NCBI GenBank assembly: GCA_035705985.1
Contig: DASSVP010000227.1
Coordinates: 1-5,043, forward strand
Direction of reading: 5' to 3'
Source of the DNA: JACVRW01 sp035705985
GTDB taxonomy: Bacteria; Actinomycetota; Thermoleophilia; Solirubrobacterales; Thermoleophilaceae
DNA: 5,043 nucleotides
Under the pieces are notes generated by a model, which did not search any database, was not told the DNA's origin, and saw only the letters and a list, made by a program, of their open reading frames with translations. The position numbers were made by a program, and so were the translations under genes. This document shows, piece by piece, positions 1-5,043 of this stretch (positions are counted from its first letter, which is position 1; each line of letters begins with the position of its first letter).

Positions 1-155
1 GGCTCGGAGGCCGCCATCATCGGCTCGGGCCGCAGCGGCTCCGGCGGCGGGGATTCGCCCCTGCGGGCGGCGCGCCGCGCATCGCGCTCGCGCCGGGCCG
101 CCTCCCGCTCCTCGGGCGTTCGGCCGCCCGGGACGGGCGGCGGGCCGGAGCTCAC
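1..155 (-). CDS. Probable MltG-type endolytic transglycosylase, N-terminal fragment (cut by window edge)
   Basis: This open frame starts at a GTG (bases 155-153) that overlaps the ruvX stop codon by 4 nt (GTGA), so it is probably translationally coupled to ruvX. The 51 visible codons encode a hydrophilic, Pro/Arg/Glu-rich segment: it starts MSSGPPPVPGGRTPEERE, continues with an Arg/Ala-rich stretch of alternating charges, and then PPPEPLRPEP. No catalytic or membrane part is inside the window. MltG proteins of Actinomycetota often have a long, low-complexity cytoplasmic tail before a single membrane helix and the YceG-like lytic domain, and mltG commonly follows ruvX. MltG cuts nascent peptidoglycan strands at the outer face of the membrane. 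The assignment is therefore by synteny and general composition, not by a diagnostic motif. Another cell-envelope or hypothetical gene is possible. That the frame is coding is fairly secure because of the tight overlap and the coherent composition. Confidence 0.6.
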   Translation of the reverse strand, partial: MSSGPPPVPGGRTPEEREAARRERDARRAARRGESPPPEPLRPEPMMAASE

Positions 156-550
156 TCGGGGACGCCCGCCCTGGTGCGAGCGAGGTAGCTGTCGAGCAGG
201 TGGGCGGCGGCACGCGAGTCGGCATCGCCCTCTCCCCCGGTTCGCTCCGCGAGTCGCGTCGTGAGGCGCTCGTCGTGAAGCTCCACCGGTACAGAGATTC
301 TCCGCTCGAGCCTCTCGGCAAACGTGCGCGCCTCGGCGGCCTGGTGTCCCTCCTCTCCCGCGAGCGTGATCGGCAGGCCGACCACGACCCGCTCCGCGCC
401 GAGCTCCACCACCAGCGCGGCGACCGTCGTAAGCCCCTTCTTCGTGTCGGGCCGCTCGACGACCGGCAGCGGCGTCGCAAGCGTTCCCGTCGGGTCCGAG
501 ATCGCAACTCCGCAGCGAGCCGAGCCGTGGTCGAGCGCGAGCACGCGCAT
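152..550 (-). CDS. ruvX: RuvX/YqgF, putative pre-16S rRNA nuclease (RNase H fold)
   Basis: This is a complete 132-aa protein, near the usual 135-150 aa of the family. The N-terminal motif LALDHGSARCGVAISD (residues 4-19) matches the family signature in which the first Asp (D7) is an active-site acid. VVVGLP follows at residues 55-60, HDERLTT at 92-98, and DSRAAAHLLDSYL at 111-123, where D111 is the likely second conserved metal-binding Asp. The family (YqgF/RuvX) is cytoplasmic and has been linked to processing of the 5' end of 16S rRNA; an older proposal of a Holliday-junction resolvase role gave the name. The frame stays open upstream into alaS, but the ATG at 550 is right because the family signature starts two residues after it. 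A GGGGG tract (bases 565-561) 10 nt before the ATG could serve as ribosome binding site. It lies 37 nt after alaS and overlaps the next gene by 4 nt, indicating one operon. The usual Tyr after D7 is His here and the usual Ile before Gly is Cys. Confidence 0.95.
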   Translation of the reverse strand: MRVLALDHGSARCGVAISDPTGTLATPLPVVERPDTKKGLTTVAALVVELGAERVVVGLPITLAGEEGHQAAEARTFAERLERRISVPVELHDERLTTRLAERTGGEGDADSRAAAHLLDSYLARTRAGVPE

Positions 551-587
551 CAGCCGCGCACCCCCGGCCGACCGACTGCGCGCGCGC

Positions 588-3230
588 TCACGCGAGCACC
601 TTCTCGATCTCGGCTCGGGCCGTCGCGAGGGCGTCGTCCAGCTTCGCGGGATCCTTCCCGCCGGCCTGCGCCAGCGTGTCCCTGCCGCCGCCGCCGCCGC
701 CCATGACCGGCGCGGCGGTGCGCACGATCTCGCCGGCCTTGACCCCGCGCTCGACCGCCGACGGTGACACGTTGGCCACGATGTGCGCGCGCCCATCGGT
801 CGCGGACCCGAGCACGACGACCGCGTCTCCGAGCTTCTGCCTGGCCTGATCCGACAGGTCGCGGAGGGAATTGGCGTCGAGCCCGTCCATGACCTCGACG
901 AGCACGCGGACGCCACCGCGGTCGTCGGCCTTCGAGATGTCGACCTCGGCCGCCGCCTGCTTCGGCTTCTTCTCCAGCTCCTTCACCCGCAGGCTCAGCC
1001 GATCGACGGCGTTGACGACCTCGTGCTCGGGCACCTTCAGCTTCGCCGCGAGCTCGCTCAGCCGTTGGGTCCGCTCCTGGAACAGGCGCGCGGCCTCCGG
1101 GCCCGTAACCGCCTCGATCCGGCGGACGTTCGACGCGCTCGACGTCTCGGTGGTCACGTGGAACAGGCCGATCTCCGACGTGGTCGCGACGTGGGTGCCG
1201 CCGCACAGCTCCCGCGACACCCCGTCGATCTCGACCATCCGCACGCGCTCGCCGTACTTCTCGCCGAACAGCGCCATCGCGCCGAGGCGCTCGGCCTCGT
1301 CACGGGTCGTCTCGATGGCGCGCACGCGGCTGTTCGACGCGATCCACCCCCCCACGAGGCGCTCGACCTCGGCGACGTCCTCGGGCGACAGCCGCTCGCC
1401 GTGGGTGAAGTCGAAGCGCAGCTTGTCGGGACCGACGTAGGAGCCGGCCTGCCGCACGTGCGAGCCGAGCCGCTCACGAAGCGCCGCGTGCAGGAGGTGC
1501 GTCGCGGTGTGGTTGCGCATGGTCGCGAGGCGGCGGTCGCGCTCCACGACGGCGCGCACCGTCTCCCCCTCGCCGAGCTCGCCCTCGACCGGCTCGAGCG
1601 CAAGCGCCTGGTCGTCGCCGACCCGGTACACGTCCACCACGCGCGCGCGGCCGGACGGCGTCTCCACCAGCCCGGCGTCCGAGATCTGGCCGCCGCCCTC
1701 CGGATAGAACGGGCTCTCGTCGAGCTTCGCGAGCAGCCAGCCGTTCGCGCGCTCAGCGGAGCGAAGCACGGTGTCCGCCTCGGTGGTCTCGTAGCCCACG
1801 AAGCGGGTGCGGAAGCCCGCCTCGCGCGTGAAGCGGAGCACGTCCTCGTGCTCGACGTGCACGGGTGCGCCGCCACCGGCGTCCGCCGTCGCGCGGGTGC
1901 GCGAGCTCCCCGCGCGCGACACCTCGCGCGCGCGCTCCATCAGCTCCTCGAAGCCCTGGTCGTCGACGGAGAGCCCGTCCTCGGCGAGCAGCTCCTTCGT
2001 CATCTCGTAGGGGAAGCCGTACGTGTCGTGGAGCTTGAATGCGTCCTCGGCCGAGACCCAGCTCGTCTGCTCGGCCTTGGCCCGCTCGACCACCTCGGCG
2101 AGAAGGCGCTCGCCCTGCTCGAGCGTGCGGCTGAAGCTCTCCTCCTCCGCCTTCGCCCAGCGCTCGATCGTCGGCCACTCCGATTCGAGGCCGGGATACG
2201 CGTCCTTCGTGACGTCTCGCACGCGCTCGCACACGCGCACGAGGAACGGCTCGTCGATGCCGAGCACATGCCCCTGCTGGATCGCCCGGCGCATGATGCG
2301 GCGCAGCACGTAGCCGCGCTCCTCGTTCGAGGGCACGACGCCGTCGGCCAGCAGGAAGGTCGCCCCGCGGCCGTGGTCCGCGATCACGCGCAGCGCGCGG
2401 GTCGTGGCGAAGTCGTCGCCGTAGCGCTCGCCGGACAGCTCCTCGCCGAGCTCGATCAGCGGGCGGAAGAGGTCGGTCTCGTAGACGGAAGGCACGCCCT
2501 GCTGGATGCTCGCCATTCGCTCGACGCCGAGCCCCGTGTCGATGTTCTTCTGGGGCAGCTCCGGGAGCGAGCCATCGGACTGGAGCTCGTACTGCATGAA
2601 GACGAGGTTCCAGAACTCGAGGAAGCGCTCGGTGTCGTCACCGGGCCGGTCCGTGTCCGGGCCGAACTCGGGCCCGCGGTCGAGGTAGAGCTCCGAGCAG
2701 GGCCCGCACGGGCCGGTGGGACCGGACTGCCAGAAGTTGTCGTCACGGCCGAGGAGCACGATGCGCTCGTCCGGCACGCCGACCGCGCGCCAGTGCTCGA
2801 TCGCCTCCCCGTCGGGACCGAGCCCGAACTCCTCGTCGCCTCCGAACACGGTGATCCAGATGTCCTCGAAGTCGAGGCCGAAGCCGTATTCCTTCGAGGT
2901 CGAGAGGTCGAGCGCGAAGCCGACCGCCTCCTTCTTGAAGTACTCGCCCACCGAGAAGTTCCCGAGCATCTCGAAGAAGGTCAGATGCCGGAGCGTGGTG
3001 CCCACGACCTCGATGTCGACGGTCCGGAAGGACTTCTGGCACGACGTCAGCCGCCGGCTCGGCGGCTCCTCCTCGCCGCGGAAGTACGGCTTGAACGGCT
3101 GCATGCCCGCCGTGGTGAGCAGGACCGTGGGGTCATACGAGCTCGGGACGAGCGACGCCGACGGAACGCGCAGATGCCCGTTCCGCTCGAAGAACGACAG
3201 AAACCGCTCCCGAATCTCGGCAGCCCTCAT
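588..3230 (-). CDS. alaS: Alanyl-tRNA synthetase (AlaRS)
   Basis: This complete 880-aa class II synthetase is about the length of the E. coli enzyme. It attaches alanine to tRNA-Ala in the cytoplasm and edits mischarged Ser/Gly-tRNA. The aminoacylation domain is at about residues 1-245, with class II motif segments SCQKSFRTVDIEVVG (63-77), RHLTFFEMLGNFSVGEY (81-97), GPTGPCGPCSE (170-180) and NIDTGLGVERM (229-239). A helical tRNA-recognition region follows to about 450, then a barrel-like segment with FYPEGGGQISDAG (508-520). The editing domain has the zinc-site HTATH (574-578) and CGGTH (676-680), so all four ligands H574, H578, C676 and H680 are present. A helical coiled-coil stretch is at about 710-755, and the C-Ala domain ends the protein, with the glycine-rich loop at 842-857. 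The ATG at 3230 gives the expected start. No Shine-Dalgarno sequence precedes it, but a TAGACT hexamer lies 8 nt upstream, which fits a leaderless transcript. It leads an operon with ruvX. No defect is visible. Confidence 0.99.
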   Translation of the reverse strand: MRAAEIRERFLSFFERNGHLRVPSASLVPSSYDPTVLLTTAGMQPFKPYFRGEEEPPSRRLTSCQKSFRTVDIEVVGTTLRHLTFFEMLGNFSVGEYFKKEAVGFALDLSTSKEYGFGLDFEDIWITVFGGDEEFGLGPDGEAIEHWRAVGVPDERIVLLGRDDNFWQSGPTGPCGPCSELYLDRGPEFGPDTDRPGDDTERFLEFWNLVFMQYELQSDGSLPELPQKNIDTGLGVERMASIQQGVPSVYETDLFRPLIELGEELSGERYGDDFATTRALRVIADHGRGATFLLADGVVPSNEERGYVLRRIMRRAIQQGHVLGIDEPFLVRVCERVRDVTKDAYPGLESEWPTIERWAKAEEESFSRTLEQGERLLAEVVERAKAEQTSWVSAEDAFKLHDTYGFPYEMTKELLAEDGLSVDDQGFEELMERAREVSRAGSSRTRATADAGGGAPVHVEHEDVLRFTREAGFRTRFVGYETTEADTVLRSAERANGWLLAKLDESPFYPEGGGQISDAGLVETPSGRARVVDVYRVGDDQALALEPVEGELGEGETVRAVVERDRRLATMRNHTATHLLHAALRERLGSHVRQAGSYVGPDKLRFDFTHGERLSPEDVAEVERLVGGWIASNSRVRAIETTRDEAERLGAMALFGEKYGERVRMVEIDGVSRELCGGTHVATTSEIGLFHVTTETSSASNVRRIEAVTGPEAARLFQERTQRLSELAAKLKVPEHEVVNAVDRLSLRVKELEKKPKQAAAEVDISKADDRGGVRVLVEVMDGLDANSLRDLSDQARQKLGDAVVVLGSATDGRAHIVANVSPSAVERGVKAGEIVRTAAPVMGGGGGGRDTLAQAGGKDPAKLDDALATARAEIEKVLA
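684..701 (-). repeat. (GGC)6 trinucleotide repeat inside alaS
   Basis: Six identical GGC codons encode Gly844-Gly849 of AlaRS, in the loop of the C-Ala domain that in other AlaRS proteins reads roughly GGKGGGRPDMAQAGG. The loop itself is a family feature; the perfect codon repeat is what stands out here. It is in frame, so gain or loss of a unit would change loop length without a frameshift. Confidence 0.85.
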
Positions 3231-3238
3231 GGGGCCGG

Positions 3239-3244
3239 AGTCTA
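3239..3244 (-). promoter_or_regulatory. Candidate -10 element of alaS (leaderless start)
   Basis: Read on the minus strand, this is TAGACT, matching the actinobacterial -10 pattern TANNNT. It ends 8 nt before the alaS ATG, which would place the transcription start at or within a base or two of the start codon. The same stretch contains no purine-rich ribosome binding site. No good -35 hexamer lies 16-18 nt upstream; that place is occupied by a GC palindrome. This is a short motif, so a chance match is possible. Confidence 0.4.
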
Positions 3245-3257
3245 GGCCCCTCTGACG

Positions 3258-3271
3258 GGCGGCTGGCCGCC
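3258..3271. promoter_or_regulatory. GC-rich inverted repeat over the expected alaS -35 region
   Basis: GGCGGC-TG-GCCGCC is a perfect 6-bp inverted repeat with a 2-nt centre. It ends 28 bp and begins 14 bp upstream of the candidate alaS -10 element and so covers where a -35 box or repressor would sit. E. coli AlaRS is known to repress its own gene by binding a palindrome near its transcription start. Whether this repeat acts likewise is inference; such repeats also arise by chance in GC-rich DNA. Confidence 0.3.
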
Positions 3272-3321
3272 GGGCGAGATCAGCGCGACGCTCGCCGAGG
3301 AGAGCAGCAGGAGGGCACGAC

Positions 3322-3354
3322 GGCCCGGACAGATCTGCCCCAGCCCACCGGGCC
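3322..3354. repeat. Inverted repeat with nested palindrome in the divergent intergenic region
   Basis: GGCCCGG (3322-3328) is matched perfectly by CCGGGCC (3348-3354), with a 19-nt interval. Inside the interval lies the perfect 8-bp palindrome CAGATCTG (3330-3337). The right arm directly abuts a TTGACT sequence. As RNA it could fold into a hairpin, but no U-tract follows on either strand and no gene ends here, so it is not a convincing terminator. A protein-binding site is possible. Nothing shows which gene it would control. Confidence 0.4.
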
Positions 3355-3382
3355 TTGACTTGTCGGCTGATCGGACTAGTTC
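3355..3382 (+). promoter_or_regulatory. Weak alternative promoter for the response regulator
   Basis: TTGACT (3355-3360) is a good -35 hexamer, but the element 16 nt downstream, TAGTTC (3377-3382), lacks the conserved final T of a -10 box. If used, it would give a leader of about 50 nt before the GTG at 3439, yet no ribosome binding site is present in that leader. It is therefore less favoured than the -10 element at 3424-3429. Confidence 0.2.
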
Positions 3383-3408
3383 GATCGACTGGAGTGCGCT
3401 GGCACGAG

Positions 3409-3442
3409 CGTGGACCACGGACATAAAGTGATCGTGGCGTGG
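3409..3442. promoter_or_regulatory. Cluster of CGTGG / CCACG motifs at the regulator start
   Basis: CGTGG-A-CCACG (3409-3419) is a perfect inverted repeat with a 1-nt centre. Two more CGTGG copies follow in direct tandem at 3433-3437 and 3438-3442, the last covering the GTG start. The first inverted repeat lies just upstream of the candidate -10 element. This arrangement of short inverted and direct half-sites is what an autoregulating NarL/FixJ-type dimer might bind. Half-sites of 5 bp are short, so this is only a candidate. Confidence 0.3.
3424..3429 (+). promoter_or_regulatory. Candidate -10 element of the response regulator (leaderless start)
   Basis: TAAAGT matches TANNNT and lies in a small AT-rich island, 9 nt before the GTG at 3439. 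No Shine-Dalgarno sequence is visible before that codon. Together these fit transcription starting at or just before the start codon. No clear -35 box lies at the expected distance. Confidence 0.4.
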
Positions 3443-4098
3443 CGAGCGAACGGACTGATCCGACCAGACGCGGCGTGAGAGTCGTAGTCGCGGACGATCA
3501 CCCGCTCTACCGAGACGGTCTCGCGGGAGCGATACGCGAGCACCCGGCGCTGGATCTGGTCGGCGAGGCCTCCAACGGCCGCGACGCGCTGCAGCTGATC
3601 GAGCAGCACGCTCCGGACGTCGCCCTGCTCGACGTGAAGATGAAGGTCGACGGCCCAACCGTGCTGCGCCGGCTCGCTGACTCCTCGCATCCGACCCGCG
3701 TCGTCTTCCTGTCCGCGTTCCTCGACAGCGCTCTCATCTACGCAGCGCTCGAGGCGGGCGCCGCGGGGTACCTCTCCAAGCACGACGATCGGTCCGTGAT
3801 CTGCGCCGCCCTGAAGGCCGCGGCCCGCGGCGACGTCGTGCTCTCGCGCGCAGCCCAGACGGCCCTGAGCCGCGAGATCAGATCCAACCGCCGCCCCGCC
3901 CCTCCAGCGCTGACCCAACGCGAGCAGGAGGTGCTTGGGCTAGCGGCCGAAGGCCTGTCGGCACCCGAGATCGGCGCGCACCTGTTCCTCAGCCCGGCCA
4001 CAGTGAAGACACACCTCGCACACGTCTACGACAAGCTCGGCGTGTCAGACCGCTCAGCGGCAGTCGCGGAGGGCTTCAGGCGGGGGTTGCTGGATTGA
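3439..4098 (+). CDS. NarL/FixJ-family response regulator (REC + LuxR-type HTH)
   Basis: This 219-aa protein is a cytoplasmic DNA-binding regulator switched by phosphorylation. The receiver domain (about 13-130) has the acidic pair D19-D20 in VVVADDHPLYRDGL, the phospho-acceptor D65 in VALLDVKM, S92 as the switch Ser/Thr, Y111 and the conserved K114 in GYLSKHD. A linker rich in Arg and Pro (about 145-157) joins it to a LuxR-type helix-turn-helix domain that starts LTQREQEVLGLAAEGLS (158-174) and has the recognition region SPATVKTHLAHVYDKLGVSD (185-204). The loop after D65 reads KMKVDG: compared with the usual MPxxDG it lacks one residue and the conserved Pro. An in-frame TAA at 3424 makes the GTG at 3439 the earliest start; a GTG at 3475, directly before RVVVADDH, is the alternative and would remove 12 residues. 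The gene is first in an operon with the kinase downstream, its likely partner, and diverges from alaS. Target genes are unknown. Confidence 0.95.
   Translation: MASERTDPTRRGVRVVVADDHPLYRDGLAGAIREHPALDLVGEASNGRDALQLIEQHAPDVALLDVKMKVDGPTVLRRLADSSHPTRVVFLSAFLDSALIYAALEAGAAGYLSKHDDRSVICAALKAAARGDVVLSRAAQTALSREIRSNRRPAPPALTQREQEVLGLAAEGLSAPEIGAHLFLSPATVKTHLAHVYDKLGVSDRSAAVAEGFRRGLLD
4082..4086 (+). promoter_or_regulatory. Probable ribosome binding site of the kinase gene
   Basis: A GGGGG tract lies within the last codons of the regulator gene, 8 nt before the TTG at 4095. Its position supports that unusual start codon over later in-frame candidates, none of which is an ATG before residue 57. Confidence 0.45.
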
Positions 4099-5043
4099 GC
4101 GGCGCCACCTCGCAACGTGGGCACCCTCGTCTCGCTTTCGGGGGCGCCTTGGTCATCCTCGCGGCCACCGTAGCGGCGGCCGGCGTGTCCTCGGAGGCGG
4201 GCGACTGGCGGCCGACCTCCCTGTTGCTGGTCTTGACGGGCTTTGCCGTCGCGAGCCAGTTGATGCCAATCGAGCTTCGCCCCCGTAGCCACCCACTGAG
4301 GGGCTGGTACTTCAGCTCGACGGCTCCGTTCGTGTTAACCGCGGCATGCCTGGGACCGGCGCCTGCGGTTGCGCTCGCGCTTATCGCGCTCGCAGTGAGC
4401 ACGGTTGTCGAGCGGACGCCATGGCGGTACGCCGTCTCGAACGCCTCCGACCATGGCTTCTTCGCACTCACCGCCGGTCTGCTCGCCGAGCTCGCCGAGC
4501 GAGAGTTACGCATCGCCAGCGACGATCCCGCGTTTGCGCTACTCGTCGTTGCGACCTACGTGTACATCCTTCTCCTGAACCTGGCGCAGACTGCCGGGTA
4601 TGGCGCCCTGTCAGACGGAGAGCCGATACGCGAGGCAATCCCGTTCTTGTGGCGCGGTCAACTGATTGCCGAAGCGCCCATCGTCGTGGTAACCGGTTTC
4701 ACCGCGTACATCTACGCAACATCTGGCGTTGCCGCTCTCGCAGTGCTGGCGGTGGTTCAGCTCTGGTTTGCGTACGGTGCCCGGGAGCTCCACCGTTCGG
4801 TAGAGCGAGCGGACCGAGTAACCGAGCTCTCAGCCAGCCGAGGCCGCCTGGTCGGGCAGATTCTTAGCGCAGAAGAGAACGAGCGCCGGCGGCTCGCGGA
4901 GACCCTGCATGACGGGCCGATACAGAACCTGCTCGCCGCCAGCCAGGACCTCTCTGAGGTGCACGAGACTCCCGAGTTTGTGAGGGCTCGCGGCGCACTC
5001 GACGCGTCTGTAAGTCACCTGCGTGAGGCGATCTCCGATTTAC
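4095..5043 (+). CDS. Membrane sensor histidine kinase, HisKA_3 type, 3' end outside the window
   Basis: The frame is open from a TTG at 4095, which overlaps the regulator's TGA (TTGA), to the window end, giving 316 codons of an incomplete protein. Residues 13-32, 42-61, about 75-105 (one or two helices), 120-134, 147-171, 190-208 and 211-229 are hydrophobic, so six to eight membrane passes are likely. The segment STAPFVLTAACLGPAPAVAL (75-94) is hydrophobic with a Gly-Pro turn. A charged helix (about 230-258) leads to EENERRRLAETLHDGPIQNL (260-279). The HDxxxQ motif (H272, D273, Q277) is typical of the HisKA_3 dimerisation domain of NarX/DesK-like kinases, and H272 is the likely phosphorylated residue. 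The ATPase domain must lie beyond the window. With NarL-type regulator and HisKA_3-type kinase in one overlapping operon, they are a standard pair. The signal sensed cannot be told. Codon use is less GC-biased than in alaS, with three TTA codons. Confidence 0.92.
   Translation, partial: MSGATSQRGHPRLAFGGALVILAATVAAAGVSSEAGDWRPTSLLLVLTGFAVASQLMPIELRPRSHPLRGWYFSSTAPFVLTAACLGPAPAVALALIALAVSTVVERTPWRYAVSNASDHGFFALTAGLLAELAERELRIASDDPAFALLVVATYVYILLLNLAQTAGYGALSDGEPIREAIPFLWRGQLIAEAPIVVVTGFTAYIYATSGVAALAVLAVVQLWFAYGARELHRSVERADRVTELSASRGRLVGQILSAEENERRRLAETLHDGPIQNLLAASQDLSEVHETPEFVRARGALDASVSHLREAISDL

Noticed and set aside
551..916. Upstream extension of the ruvX frame into alaS (254 aa in total)
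   Set aside because: The extra 122 residues are an out-of-frame reading of the alaS 3' end, with Ser/Arg/Pro-rich low complexity. The RuvX signature begins right after the ATG at 550.
783..3245. An 820-codon open frame on the plus strand opposite alaS
   Set aside because: It lies wholly antisense to a complete alaS with all family motifs. In very GC-rich genes the antisense frame is often free of stops, and the translation is a repetitive Arg/Leu/Ala/His mixture without a recognisable domain.
3322..3354. Rho-independent terminator
   Set aside because: The inverted repeat has a 19-nt loop and no U-tract on either strand, and both flanking genes are transcribed away from it.
3231..3438. T-box riboswitch or tRNA gene upstream of alaS
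   Set aside because: I saw no T-box conserved sequence, no cloverleaf and no leader long enough if the proposed transcription start is right.
3376..3918. Minus-strand open frame across the response regulator
   Set aside because: It is antisense to a complete regulator with intact REC and HTH motifs and shows no recognisable protein features.
4346..4867. A 173-codon plus-strand open frame inside the kinase gene
   Set aside because: It is in another frame than the kinase, which has clear membrane helices and the HDxxxQ motif; the alternative translation is Arg-rich with no domain.

Overview
The window is very GC-rich, and its alanyl-tRNA synthetase resembles those of deep-branching Actinomycetota. 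In particular, the active-site segment reads SCQKSFRTVDIEVVG and then FFEMLGNFSVGEY, unlike the Streptomyces-type version as I remember it. Thermoleophilia (Solirubrobacterales or Gaiellales) is my best guess at the lineage. This rests on remembered family features and not on a search.

Layout. On the minus strand, read from right to left, is a compact housekeeping operon. It begins with alaS (3230 to 588, complete, 880 aa). After a 37-nt gap comes ruvX/yqgF (550 to 152, complete, 132 aa). A reading frame then starts at a GTG overlapping the ruvX stop and runs out of the window (155 to 1). Its charged, proline-rich start and its position suggest the N-terminal cytoplasmic part of the cell-wall lytic transglycosylase MltG. 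The order alaS-ruvX-mltG is common in bacteria. On the plus strand is a two-component system: a NarL/FixJ-type response regulator (3439-4098), then a multi-pass membrane histidine kinase of the HisKA_3 type (from 4095, truncated by the window end just after its phospho-acceptor histidine region). The kinase starts at a TTG that overlaps the regulator's stop codon.

The two operons diverge from a 208-bp intergenic region (3231-3438). It holds several short inverted repeats, and on each strand a TANNNT -10-like hexamer sits 8-9 nt before the start codon with no Shine-Dalgarno sequence. Leaderless transcription in both directions is the simplest reading. No RNA gene, insertion sequence, CRISPR array or T-box leader was seen.

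How the genes work together. AlaRS charges tRNA-Ala, RuvX is an RNase H-fold nuclease linked to 16S rRNA maturation, and MltG would terminate peptidoglycan strands: a growth-associated housekeeping set. The kinase would sense a membrane or envelope signal through its hydrophobic N-terminal domain and phosphorylate the regulator at Asp65; the target genes are unknown. The points most worth a second look are the altered phosphorylation loop of the regulator, the unclassified membrane input domain of the kinase, and the palindromes in the divergent promoter region. I see no convincing evidence for a wholly new system.
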